Shown piece by piece: positions 47,821 to 59,121 of a stretch of 64,000 bases of DNA. Under the pieces are notes generated by a model, which was not told the origin of the DNA, did not search any database, and worked only from the letters and a program-made list of their open reading frames with translations. How positions within the stretch are numbered: position 1 is the stretch's first letter; each line of letters opens with the position of its first letter. The position numbers were made by a program, and so were the translations under genes. Source of the stretch: Pochonia chlamydosporia 170 (taxonomy: Eukaryota; Ascomycota; Sordariomycetes; Hypocreales; Clavicipitaceae); contig NC_035792.1 in assembly GCF_001653235.2 (NCBI RefSeq), positions 1,054,001 to 1,118,000 on the forward strand. Direction: 5' to 3'.

Positions 47821-48543
47821 ATGAGCCCCTTTACGTCATCCACCATCCTTTACTTCCTACTATTCCTCTTCTCCTTGGCCGTTGCAAGCGACAAGATCAG
47901 CGTCCAATGGGCCATCTGCGACCCCAGCCCGCAGCACACGCTCGCAAAGCTCGGTCTCGACGCAGCAACACCGCCCTACAAAGAAAACCCAATTACATAC
48001 TACGACGAACTTCCACCCATCCACATCTCCTCGAGTCTGATGTTCCGCGCGAAAACAAACAAAGGCCAGCCGCTGTCCACGGTCAAAGCTCGCTTCCTTG
48101 AGGAAATCTCCGACGTGCCAGATTTCGTCGCATGTACATGGAACCGCTACGGTGACAACCGGCCGACATATACCTGCGAGAAACGCTGTCCTCTGAACAT
48201 GGTATTTCCAGAAGAAATCTGGTGCGGAGAGCAGATAAAATTTGCGCAACAGTATCAGCACGTTGACTGGGCTGCGCTACGTGCGTATGGTCCGTACCAA
48301 AATGCGAAGTGGAAGGTGGTGATTGAGGGACACAAAGCCAAGTTCGATGATGTCGTGGCTGGGGATTTGCACCTCATGGAGATTGAGGCCAAGGTGCACA
48401 GGAAGAAAGCTGATGAAGTGGTTAAGGCGACGACGCAGTATCTGAGAGATAGGGGGGTTGTGCTTTGCGAGCCACAGGAAGGAAAGACGATGCGACTGTT
48501 TCGTGCTATGGGGTATATTAGCGATGAAGTAGAAGAGCTCTAG
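47821..48543 (+). CDS. Secreted hypothetical protein (240 aa)
   Basis: Single exon with a clear signal peptide: MSPFTSSTILYFLLFLFSLAVAS, shown here as positions 1-23. I do not recognise a named domain. The mature part contains ISVQWAICDPSP, a YYDELPPIHISSSLMFRAKT segment, CTWNRYGDNRPTYTC and CEKRCPLNMVFPEEIWCG, with cysteines spaced to allow two or three disulfides, followed by a charged helical C-terminus rich in Lys and Glu. No membrane anchor or GPI signal is seen. The pattern of an ITYYD...PP motif followed by a CTW...YTC pair resembles uncharacterised secreted proteins of Hypocreales. An effector-like role is only inference from secretion and cysteine content. Confidence 0.8.
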   Translation: MSPFTSSTILYFLLFLFSLAVASDKISVQWAICDPSPQHTLAKLGLDAATPPYKENPITYYDELPPIHISSSLMFRAKTNKGQPLSTVKARFLEEISDVPDFVACTWNRYGDNRPTYTCEKRCPLNMVFPEEIWCGEQIKFAQQYQHVDWAALRAYGPYQNAKWKVVIEGHKAKFDDVVAGDLHLMEIEAKVHRKKADEVVKATTQYLRDRGVVLCEPQEGKTMRLFRAMGYISDEVEEL

Positions 48544-49776
48544 CGTGTAGTGAGAACTATTCAGCTGTGCTGTTGGAGGTCTTGGGGGCATAGTGTCCCC
48601 TTGTTGACTGGCAAACCGGCGAGTAATCCTAAAAGACCGCAAGAGATTCACTAGGAAGAAGAAGAGGGGTAGAGAATGATGAGTAACGTAAGAAGGTTTA
48701 GCATTACTACCTGAGGACAAGTCTGTCAACATACAAGATATTGGCGTGTCACAGAATGGTGATGCAGAAGTCACGCCTGCATAACCGCAGGACCCTCATT
48801 CATCGTTGAAGCAGACGGCCGCTATTCTTTCCTAAACCTTTATCGTACAACCTTAAACTTCAATTTTTTGAAGTGGAGTTTTGAGCTCGCCCAAAAGCAT
48901 GTATGTTTTATGCAACATTGGCGTAGTTGTTTAGATAAACACTTGCCTTGGTCGTCCTACGCTAAGATAGTATTGATATATAGTTCCCTTCGGCATGCTG
49001 TCTATTAAGCTGACTATCTGTGCATAACAGCAGTTTGGGATGTTAAGTAGGCTGCTGTTGTTGCCGACTCACATCTCCTCCTCGTATATATTTACAAGCA
49101 CCCGCTCTGTCACGCACATATTCGCGCAGCGTAACTTTCGTTCTCGGTTGCTACTTTCTGATAAATTAAGCTTCTGCCACCAATGCTTAAAGCATTAAAT
49201 GCATACGGGGGTTGGTAATGCTATTACATGCCCAGGCATGGTAATGCCAACACCTGTAGGCATCAGGTGTAATGGCGATTCTCGATGCATTAATATCGGG
49301 TCTGGCAGGGTTTAGTCATGTTTATGGGTCTAGTTAAATTACCTTAGCTGTCTATATGCGTTACTGCCCTGCCCTACGTCCCAACACTTTTGTGGACGTC
49401 AAACTTTAAAACTCAAAAGGCGGCAACATGACACTCTGTATAGCAAGGTACCGGACCTATCGAAGACGCCTCTTATCCTGGCATGACATTTACGTTATGA
49501 GCATTGATTCCAGGGGCACAGCCTTTAGTGATTGCATTGTGTACCTTGAAAAAGGCCTACTTTTCATCGTCTTTTACATGCTAGCTAGCTGTATTCCAAG
49601 GGGATCGATCTGCGGATCATGCAACAACATGCTAGTCATCCTTAACCGACAGAGAACATTGAACTGTACCACCACAGTCAAGACGCGAGGCAATAGTATA
49701 AAAGTCGAAGCTTCTCACCCCATCTCTTGGTATTTTTGGACTCCATACTATACTGTAAAAAGGAAACTTGGCATAA
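48544..49776. other. Intergenic region
   Basis: About 1.2 kb. The open frame at 49428-49892 overlaps the next gene in another frame and is its shadow. A segment around 49200-49275 contains repeated ATGC/GGTAATGC motifs. Nothing else was recognised. Confidence 0.4.
49698..49705 (+). promoter_or_regulatory. TATA box of the cysteine-rich secreted gene
   Basis: TATAAAAG lies 72 bp before the proposed ATG at 49777. The distance and match support that start. Confidence 0.6.
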
Positions 49777-50265
49777 ATGAAGCTTTCATTGATTCTTACT
49801 GGCGTCCTCGCTGGCAGCTGTACGACGGCCTTTCGGCTTACCGCATGGCAGAAGACTGGCTATACAGGACGAACATTCAGCGCCGTAAGTAACCCCCAGA
49901 AACAAATCCGTCAGCACTCAGGTTACTAAATGCAGACTATAGACGTCACGGTATGCCACCTCTGGTCTGGTGCCCTTTGATCTAAGCACCCACTAATTTA
50001 ATGCAGCGGAGTCCATCGTTTGGGATTCACAGCAGCGTCGTACAAGTGGGAAAGTCCCATCTTCGACAAATGTTGTATCAAGTTCTGTCGGGGCGGTAAG
50101 GCAAGTATTATACCCATGTGGTTGTGTCTATTTCCCTAATCTAACAGGTACAAAACCTAGGAAACCGGTTACCGCTGCCCCGGCCGCAACAATGCAAACG
50201 TGGCTCCTACTAATCGATTCAACAAGGTCGTGATTGGATGCGGATCTGATGTTTTGAATTGTTAG
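49777..50265 (+). CDS. Small secreted cysteine-rich protein (crystallin-like pattern)
   Basis: Proposed exons 49777-49884, 49943-49950 (8 nt), 50007-50100 and 50161-50265 give 104 aa. The signal peptide is MKLSLILTGVLAGSCTTA. The mature chain starts FRLTAWQKTGYTGRTFSA, continues GVHRLGFTAASYKWESP, then FDKCCIKFCRGGK, YRCPGRNN and VIGCGSDVLNC, giving six cysteines and ending on Cys. The TxWQxxGYTG...LGFxAxSYKW pattern recalls beta/gamma-crystallin-type small fungal proteins, but that is a resemblance only. The last intron (50101-50160) must be GC-AG: donor AAG|GCAAGT, acceptor CCTAG. The GT donor five bases earlier leaves the wrong phase. The 8-nt exon between two short introns keeps frame; a poorer GTCTGG donor is the alternative. 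Strong TATA box upstream. Confidence 0.65.
50101..50160 (+). other. GC-AG intron in the cysteine-rich gene
   Basis: A 60-nt intron with the consensus GC donor AAG|GCAAGT, branch CTAAC at 50141-50145 and acceptor CCTAG. It is the only join found that keeps FCRGGK in frame with ETGYRCPG. Confidence 0.7.
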
Positions 50266-50552
50266 AGGACAAGTACGACTTTGCTGTGTGCAGGCCAAGT
50301 CTAGCGTTGCAGCCCCCAACTACGAGAAATATCATATTTGCTGCTAGTAGTGTTGTTTAATACATTTGATCAACGATAACTGCCGTGTAATTAGCATCAA
50401 GTCCCTGGCTTGAAGATGTTGACAGAGCCCTGATGGATAATGTTTGTGCGGTTGGGATAACCACATGCCAACTGCTATTCCGCCTCGAGGTCTGTCTCAG
50501 ACGAAGAGGTCCATCGTTGATATCTGGTCGCCTACAAGCACTTGACGGGGTT
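50266..50552. other. Convergent intergenic gap
   Basis: About 290 bp between the ends of the small secreted gene and the gamma-tubulin complex gene. Nothing was recognised. Confidence 0.35.
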
Positions 50553-53309
50553 TTACACGTCTGGATCTACTGACTTTGGGCTCAAGTGACGTAGACCAGT
50601 CTGTAGCTTCTCGAAAACAGGGACCTGGCTAGTTTCACGACCAAGCAACTCTAGCATGGTTGCTAAGTGGTCGTTGAAGCTGCGTTCCAGCACCTTCAGC
50701 TCACTGCTAAAGTTCTCCATATTATTATCTGTAGAAGGTCCTTCCGACGACAGGCCTGTATAATTCAATGCTGGGGAAGGTTCGTCCGTATTGAACAGCT
50801 CAGAAGATCGGCTCGTGGGCGCATGAATGAAGGATCGAGTCAATGTAACGAAGTCAGCGCCGCACTCAACTGCCGCCAGAAAAGCCTGCATTATTTAGCA
50901 CACAAAGATTGCGACCCTTCGAAATTCGCAAAGTCCATTACCAACCTTGGTAAGATTAACATGCATGAGAAGACACTCTGTCATAATATTTGTGATGACA
51001 TCACGGTGCTCTTTCCAAAGGTCACGCACAGTTATGCGAGCCTGAATCGCTGACTCTCTGGTCAAATCGAATAGACGAGAAGAAAAAGGTTCCCACCTAG
51101 GCTCAATCACCTCCATACAGCAATACCTAAAGGTGATTTGTGCGAAATGCAACATTCGAGTTTGAAGTGCGGACACACGGGATACCCGGGTTAGCAAAAC
51201 CGCAGGGAGGCCGAGGAACTTGTTTTCGAATTCTTGCCACGTATCTACAAGATTGAGCTCTAGGATGCGGAGCGACACAAGAATTTTAAAGATGCACTGA
51301 TATTTAGTTGAGCCAGCACGGCCAAGGACGATGGACGCCGCAAAGGGAATCTGACGATGTAATTCCAGGAAGCGATAGCAATAGTCCTCACTTGGTGGTC
51401 GACGGTTCACCCTGGTTGCGGCATCCAGATCACGTATCATTTGCTCCAGGCATTTCTCACCAAAGCAAAGCGCAACGTCATGTGGGTAAGGGTCGAGAAG
51501 TCTTACATATTCTGGACGGCACTTCTCTTGGAACCAGGAATTCTCAATATTAGCGTCCTTTTTTTTCTTGATTAACTCTGCTGCTCCGGTTTTAAGAAAG
51601 CCGGAGTATTCGGTGACTAACAGACACAAAAAGTGAAGCTTCAGTGACTGTAGTACCAAGAAAAGCTGGTGTTGTCCAAAAAGCAAGTCCAGGAGTATTT
51701 GGTTCGCCCGAGTGTAGGCTGTGCGAATTGTACTCGATAGAAGAGAACTGTCGAGTGTTTTAGGAAAATCTCCCATCTCCAACGGCTCTTTCGCTCCCAA
51801 TTTTCGAGCGCAGGCCATAATCTTTCCTGTTTCTCGGATTATCTTCTCCTGGCCTTTCAACTGTGTAGGGATGTAGTGCGTCTCAATGCCAAACTGGTCA
51901 AATTGGCTATACCTTTCATTGAATTCGGCCCAGAGAGCTAGTTCAAGCACGGATTCAGACACATCTGGAGGTTTTCTAATAAAAGTCTCCAGATGTGGAT
52001 CACACAAGTCACCAGACTGCAGCCACCGGTTCAACATTGCCATATACGGCTGGCTCATGTCCTGGTAAATCTTGTTGAGAAAGGCTGCGGCCCTTGGGTT
52101 TCGTGGCTGTGATTTCAGTCGCCTAGAGAGGAAACTCAGCGCATTGCCTCCTCTCGAAGGAAGATCGAGGGTTTCTTCATTCCATATGCTGGCCAGGCTA
52201 TCCTTATTATTTGATATGAGAGTGCTCTCAAAATCACCTGAGAAATTCGAGGGGATGTCCGAGTATATCCCTGAGGATGAGTCTGTCGACGAGTGTGTGG
52301 TAGATCTCGGCCTTGTGTCTTGCGCTCTAGCACTAGTTGTCGTTCCGCAGTTAATAGCTCCTCTCCCCGTTAAGTTCTTTGGTATCAGTAATCTCGCGGC
52401 AAAATAGTAGAGCACCGCTGCTTGGACCTTTGCTCTGCCTAATCTACCTTGAAGATCGTGTATTGTCAAGGGTCGCAGCTGAAGTTGAGCAATCTTTGAC
52501 CTCGTCTCTTTCAGAAACACCTTTATAGAATTACAAAAAGCGAGGTTGACCTGACCTAGGTCGTTCAGCCAAGTTTCGCCACAGCCGTCGACAGCATTTT
52601 GCAATGCGTACAACTGATTTGCAATATTGAGAGTTGGTCGTATGACGTGGAACAGGCCCTCGTTCGGTGTCATGCTCCTGAATCTTGGCCGATGCAGTTG
52701 GTAGTACCTTTCTTGATTGGTGTCGTAATTCGCAGTAAACCTTACATGAGATGCGCCTTCAATACCGCTAAGGGCCTTCAGTAAGTCCTCCACAACCGAA
52801 GGATCTGATGCTAGATTCGACACGCTCTCCGACGGTGGTATTGACAATCGCACCACTGGCTGAGATTGCTTCGACTCGCTGTGTACCATATTCAATGGAA
52901 TTAAAAGGTATAATTTTTCGATTTCTTCGCCAACCTTTTCCACTGCGTCACCAAGTTCGCCCTCTTCCGGACATGGCATGTTTTGTAGCTTCTGTCGCCA
53001 TTGGGCGAGACGAGATGTTCTCCGCGCGTGGCTTCTAATAGCGATGCATGCTTCTTGAATATTGCGCAGGGCATTCTCAATAGCCGTTCTGTTTCTGTGA
53101 ACTTGAGAAGAACCACCGCGGGACCCATGAAGTTGAGGGTTTTCCGCGCTAATCCCGACTTCGTTTGCCCATTGTTCGAGTTTTGTTGTATGGGAGTAAA
53201 AGGAAGGTGCCTCGGATCGCGAGCGTCGCGAAAACTCTATGCTCTGAATTGTTTCTAAGCAAGCCTGCCACAGTTCCCCCAAAGAACCGTGTCTGTTTCT
53301 GGACGCCAT
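50553..53309 (-). CDS. Divergent gamma-tubulin complex component (Spc97/Spc98, GCP family)
   Basis: Protein of the gamma-tubulin complex that nucleates microtubules at spindle pole bodies, or a divergent relative. Exons on the minus strand are 53309-50946 and 50885-50553 (898 aa from MASRNRHGSLGELWQ). An in-frame ATG at 53396 would add 29 residues. Family features in order: EDLLKALSGIEG, a GCP N-terminal block ending LAFCNSIKVFLKETRSKIAQL, MSQPYMAMLNRWLQSGDL, a gamma-tubulin-binding-like region (TRANQILLDLLFGQHQLFLV), LQTRMLHFAQ with YCCMEVIEP, and the final ELKVLERSFNDHLATMLELL. Length agrees with Spc97 (GCP2). Core motifs are weakly kept, and the end lacks the usual RLDFN-like finish, so it may be a divergent paralogue rather than the essential copy. 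GCP2 versus GCP3 is undecided. Confidence 0.8.
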
Positions 53310-53396
53310 TTTGTAGGCTGTAGCGTGACGTGTGCTTGCGTAAAAAAGACAGGCGAACAACTGATTTCTTCTGAAACAGCGAAGCTCCTGGTACAT

Positions 53397-55158
53397 ATCA
53401 ACTAACTAGAGAGTCGACATGTTTATTACTAATACATCTTGTACTACTTTGAAGGCGGGGTTCATTTGTGTCTCTCGTCTTTATGCATGATGAACTGGCA
53501 TGCATAGAGAGGATGGTGTAAAGGCTCAGCTCCTCTCCTACTGCATCCAGCAGCGGATAAACTCGACAAGACGTCAACCCGGGACATGCGGAGGCATACG
53601 AGGAATAATTAAGACGCTATTCATAGGAAGGCATCTTTAGAGGACCGCCTCTAAGAAAAGACTTCTACTTTCTAGCTTTGAAGTTGTTTCCCCATGTTAC
53701 TAAGGGAATGCAGTGGACGCCCGGTCTCCAGAATCGTGGTGAACTGCGATGGCACCTTCAATCACTTAGAGTCCCAATTTAGTAATAGCCGCCGAGCACA
53801 CAGTAGATCTCGGGCTTAAACTACCGTCCCGTTAGTCCCGTTAGGGGCTCAGAATCAGTAAAATAGGACATACTATTTATATGTTATATGCATGTGCTCA
53901 ACCTATAATGTAAATAGTAATTACATAGTATGTTCCTTATTTATACTACGTAAAGATGGCTAATGAACGTGTAATGTAACCTGTATTGTAATGACAATAG
54001 TTATAAGTTACGTAGCAGAAATAGGGGCGTGGTACTCAAGACTGAAGCTTGACACCACGCATCTAGAAGCAGGCGCTGGCTAGTCGTGAGATTAAAACGG
54101 ATTAAACGATACTAATGTATTGATTGACGCCTCGGGAGTAGGTGTTACTTTTTATTAATTTTATCGCACTGTCTCATTCTCTTCAGGATTTAAATCCATC
54201 TATATGCCTCTAAGTATATGTATTGACCTAATCGAAACTCAATCAAGCAAAGGTGGCTAACATTAGCTAGCCTTCTGCTTCCAGGCCAGGAACTTTATCA
54301 CTGACCCTAAATTGGAATCTCAAGTGAAAGCATCCCTTAAGAGAGCCAACATGCTCTGTAGCGACTGCACCCCCTTTCCGAAGGCTGGCGATAAATTTTG
54401 CTAATTTAGTTTCAGTGCCGAATACTTTGTTTAGCCAGTCTCGGCACTCGTCTTCGCCGTTAATCTCTTTAATTTCGTTAAGGTTTGTGTTTGAGCACGA
54501 GTATCTTTTACATGTCGATGATGGCTGCATGTTTGGAAGTAATAACTGATGACAGGTGGGAAAATTTGCAGTCTGGTCGGTGTAATTTGATCGCTCTAAA
54601 CTACCTCAAATAGTTGAGTAGCGGACAACCATTTGCTGCCAACAATATCACAGTTGTAGTGTTGAGAAGTCTGTGTAACGGGTTTAGACTGAACTACCAT
54701 GTTCTCGCCTGCCCTGTCCCAATTTATGCCTGTGGCTGGGCTTTAACTTCTTTTTCTCCTTCCGTGAGCAAGACTATTATGTCGCGCTGCGTACAGAAAT
54801 AAGCACTAGATAACTATCTACAGGTCTCCTAAAAATGAGAATACTTAGTACAGTAAATAGGTAGCTTAACATCAAGAAATAATCTACTAGTAAGTATCTT
54901 GGGCTTACATAGTAAATGAATAGGAGAACTAGTATTTATTATAGCTTATTACCTAGTGCGTATAATCTTAATAGTAGATAACCTTTTTATATAACTTAAA
55001 TTTGGGTTCTTATGTAGACAGATTTCTAATTTATGTAAGACGTAAGTAGAATCGGATTTAAATCGCTCTGTTTACTTGTCTCTAGAAGACAACCTACGTT
55101 ACTCTTGCCAACACCAGGTTAAATGTATAGAAGACCAATGTTGTTTTTGTCAATTGCT
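53397..55158. other. AT-rich, RIP-like spacer
   Basis: About 1.75 kb. From roughly 53830 to 55070 the sequence is very AT-rich with dense TA and TAG/CTA words and no intact coding frame, the look of repeat DNA worn by repeat-induced point mutation. Inverted words such as ACATACTATTTA with TAAATAGTA...TAGTATGT are visible near 53868-53935. An 87-codon minus frame at 54267-54530 starts with ATG and has cysteines but no recognised family; I do not call it a gene. Confidence 0.5.
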
Positions 55159-56511
55159 TTATTTATCAGTCCATCCCAATTCCAGACCTGCATTTGCACC
55201 AATATACCTCAGTTCCTCTCGCCTTTCATCCGCTATATCCCCATATTCAAGGGGACTCGGCAGGATAATGCGACGCGGTTTCGTTAAACGCAATACAGCC
55301 CGATCCTCAAGCCCAGACTTGACCGCAGACACGATAGAGTCGTCGTCCCATTCCCAATCATCATTATCGTCCAAGTTAGCCGTCAGGATAAGCAGCTCAA
55401 GACTCAGAGGGAGCGAATCCGCCAGTTTCTTCGCCGACGGTACCGAGAACCCCATCAGGAAGACCCACGGGACAGATAGTCTTCTCAGCTTGCCCATATG
55501 AACTAAATCATCTAATGATGCTCGCATCTCTAGTGTAGGGGGGTCATAATCCCCAACTAATAACTTGGGACAGGTTTCCGCGTCTATTGTCAAGTCTGTA
55601 AGCGTGTCGCGGGCTTGATTGAGTGCCGCAGCTATTGTATCTAACTCTACAACATTCCTGCTCACGTCGGGGTTAAGGTCTAGCTGGTAAAACCAGTGCC
55701 AGTGCAGTTTCTGGAGCCCTTTTACAACTGAGAGGAGTTGCTTGAGCTGTGCCTCCCGTAGCCTATAAACTTCCAGCGATACGAGTGATGATGGAGTTGG
55801 CGTATGTGCCGGCTAAGTGAATTCAAGTGGGTTATCAATAGAGACTGATAGGTACTGAAGACTTGGGAGATAGAAAAACGGAAGGACATCGGCGGTATTA
55901 TTAGCGGTGAGGTGGCGGTGTTCTTTCGCTCTGCGGCAGAAGGTGATGGAGCTGAGGTTTTCGAAGGTAGGCAGTTGATATTCTTTTGATGGCTTGCACA
56001 GGGCATATTGAAGCAGATTTCCCAAAAGTCGACTATGAATGGTGAAATTGGGACCAAGATGAAGGGATCTTAAATTCGGCAGCAGTAGTAGGAGGACCGC
56101 GACGACGGCGTCAACGGTGCCAGATTGCAGCTCGTCTATCCAAAGCTTGGCAAATGGCACTCGCGTGCGTTGGATGAGTTTCGATGCTTTACTAAGCGAA
56201 GACGTGGCGATAGGGCAAGCGGGTGGCTCTTTGAGCCCAGGATTCTCGTGAAACTCATGTCCCACCAGGCGCAGACTACGCACGTAGCTGGACAGCTCAG
56301 GTGCATCGAGAATGCTTCGTAGCAGCAGCGAGACAGGCGGTGTGTGATTTAAGGCCCAGGTTGTCTTGACTTTTGAGTACAGATGAGGTCGGGTCAGAGT
56401 GTGGATATATTTGTTGACAATGCTCATGGAGAGCAAGTCGCCAAAGGAGAGGAAGTCCAAGACGGAGAGAAGTAGGTCCTCTGAACAGTCTAAAAGCGTC
56501 TTGGCTGCCAT
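55159..56511 (-). pseudogene. F-box protein gene interrupted by one in-frame TAG
   Basis: Substrate-adaptor type F-box protein for an SCF ubiquitin ligase, probably inactivated. From ATG 56511 the frame starts MAAKTLLDCSEDLLLSVLDF with an F-box-like LSFGDLLSMSIVNK and HLYSKV, then leucine-rich segments (LLLLLPNLRSLHLGP, FYLPSLQYLSVSI). After 232 codons a TAG occurs at 55815-55813 (LEFT-stop-PAHTPTPSS). The same frame stays open for 217 more codons with matching leucine-rich composition (LVSLEVYRL, LRRLSVPWVF, LSLELLILTANLDDNDDWEW). A single CAG-to-TAG change would explain it, and CpA-to-TpA is the RIP-preferred mutation. I found no multiple-of-three intron of usual size that removes it. A 232-aa truncated protein remains possible. 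Confidence 0.75.
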
Positions 56512-58671
56512 CTTTCACGCCTGCTCTCTTGAGATGAAGGCATTCGGAGGCGACAGGAGAAATCCCATTTGATATCAATAGAGCAATAAAAAAGATAGGT
56601 CGTCTGTCAACATGAGGGGAAGACTGCTCCGTCTTGAGCTGAATAAATGCAAGAGATCGTTCCTTCCTTTTTGGGCGGAGCCGTCATTCGGCAGCAAATC
56701 AAATGACATCAAAGCTTGAGCCTTATGGGGTATGGCACGCCACGTTGCCTACCTAGGTCTTTTTATGAAGTCAAGTCTGCATATGCAACCCTGAGAAACT
56801 ATACATTTGTGTGCATTTGATGCAGGCCTCCGATGTCAGTTTTCCACATTTTGATCGTGTCAGGTCCATTTGGTACCTGGCAACGAGTCAGACCAGAACA
56901 CCTAACCCTCAAAAGCTGCCAGACATCCGGTGAGCCTCATCCCACGTGAGGGGATAGATGAGATGACGAACAGGGCAGACATCAATGCATGCATATCTCA
57001 TCTGGTCTTTTTGTGCAGCGTTAGGGTAGAGCCGGACCCGCCCAGAAACTCAAAAACGTCGCATTGTCAACAGTGAAGACCAGTTCCCTATTAGATAACT
57101 GTGCGCAAGAGAGAGTCATTTACACTGCCGTTATTAAGCTTAGAATCGGAGCTGCCGGTCACGGGCTCGGCCAAATAGTGGCTCGACTTACACTCTCGCA
57201 CTTATCTACGCCCTTGTTGCTGGCAACTCCCAAACAAGCCAAATTAGCAGAAGCAAGCTCACAAGATGACAAGAGCTCTATGATCTCGTTCTATCTTGTT
57301 GCTTCCTCTTTTTCTTCTTAGCCATAGTTTCTTGTCTGTAGCCGCGTAGCCAGTTGCCAATATACTCGCTTACACTGGGCAGGCCCGCTGCTGGTCGACA
57401 GCCAGCTCTAATTGTATTGTTCAAGCCATGTAGTAGAGCAATATACAAGTACTATAGAAATTATGCATGTATATCGACATCTTAATTATAGCATACGATG
57501 ATGTAGTCTAGTGCCTAATCGGTACAGTTTGGCATCAAAGTTGTACCACGCGACAAAAAGATCTCAGAGAAGAGCAACCTAATAGTCGCACCGTACCCTT
57601 CTTGGCGCGATCGATAAGAACACCTTCCTTGACAGGGAGTTTGCTGTACACGGAATTACTCACAAAGTAAAATGACACTGCCCCACGAGCATGACAGAAT
57701 ACAATGCTCCCCATCTATGTGCACGTTCGGTCGTCCATTCATGCATAGTAGTCTAAGCCAAGCAGCGGGTCTGATGGCAAAACGCAGTCGACTCCAAAAG
57801 CTCAAATCTCAGATCATAATGGGATCGTAGCTACACGAGAATTAACAGTCTTCCAAAAACTATTTAAATCGAATGATATCGCACTGCCGAACATATTACA
57901 AGCATTCCCCAAAGCAAACGGATGACAGCTCATATATGCCATCTCGTCTAAAGCTTAAACACACCATAATACTTGGGGATTCTCGTCCCTTATAGTCTCT
58001 TAGTCTCTGCATATATTGACTTCTCTTTTCAAATTCTTTATCCCAACCAGTTTTACATGAATTTAAGGCGAGGTGGGATGGCAGAGTCCATCGGGACATC
58101 ACTCCCCAATCCAGGCACATAATGACAATGGGAGCAGTCTAAACGCCATACCAATGAGTGGGTCTATAATGGACGGTATAACCCGCAGAAGAAGAACGTC
58201 GGGGAGCTCCTTTTCTACCGTTGAGGCCGCGGCATGGATGAGTCGAGTTCGAAACCAGAAACGCTGTCGAAAATAAGAATCAGCACTCATCCCCACACAA
58301 CCAGGGTATATCAGCATACTATATTCTCTGAGGGAAAAACTTCTGGCATGGAAGCAGGCCAGAATAGTCTCGTCGGGGGTCGTTCTTCAGCCTGGTGTGG
58401 CACTCCATGGTTCAAGGAGCTACCACCAGACACGGACGCTGATTCTCCCAACTGCGGCTGATCCATCACGGTCGGCTCACGCAACTTGAAAGCGGCCGTA
58501 GTGACTCTTTGCAACTCATCAGGTACAGCCCACGATTGAAGTTGCAACTCGTTGTGTTATGCTAATGTTGAAGAGTGAGAGCTGGGAAACCAGACTCATT
58601 TGCGGCACAGCCTTTGGCCCCTAGCCAGGCTCCACTTTCTATATATTAACTTATCAAACGTCAATTGAAGG

Positions 58672-58825
58672 AACATCCAGGTCATTTGATCCAATTCTAG
58701 TAGCCATCTTCTGACTTAAGCACCATTGCATAACATTGACATTTGATGTCTAACCAGCTGGTCAGCAGATTGGAGCAAGGGTTGGCCAGCCAGTATAACC
58801 ATGCGGATCTTGTTTTTGTGCATAC
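58672..58825 (+). repeat. Diverged direct repeat, copy A
   Basis: About 150 bp matching copy B at about 62459-62605 in the same orientation. Shared words include GTCAGCAG, TTGGAGCAAG, GGCCAGCC and CGGATCTTGT in the same order and spacing. Differences are mainly transitions. Confidence 0.75.
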
Positions 58826-59121
58826 CAGCCACAATAAAACCATATTAATAGTAATTTCTTCAACGAAAGTTTTCATTTTAGTGCGCAACTAACATGCTCT
58901 TTACAAAGATCATTAAAGTTCCTCCCGTCCGTGTACCGGTAAATGCTTAAACTGTCGTCCGTGTACATTGACAAAACAGCATGCGTGCGAGGCCAAGGGA
59001 AGCTAGAAGCGCATCTATCGGGCATTAAGGCCTATCCTTTTCATTAAGCACTTTACGAATTTAAACAAGGACACTCGAAAACTCGTCCACGAGTATGTAG
59101 ATAACGAACGATGGTGACATG

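Noticed and set aside
54267..54530. 87-codon minus-strand frame in the AT-rich island
   Set aside because: No family resemblance, and it lies inside RIP-like sequence; probably a relic.
55774..55856. Intron that might remove the F-box TAG (acceptor-like TTCACTTAG)
   Set aside because: The nearby GT donors give lengths of 33, 43 or 50 nt. The last two break the frame and 33 nt is too short for this genome, so nonsense is the simpler reading.
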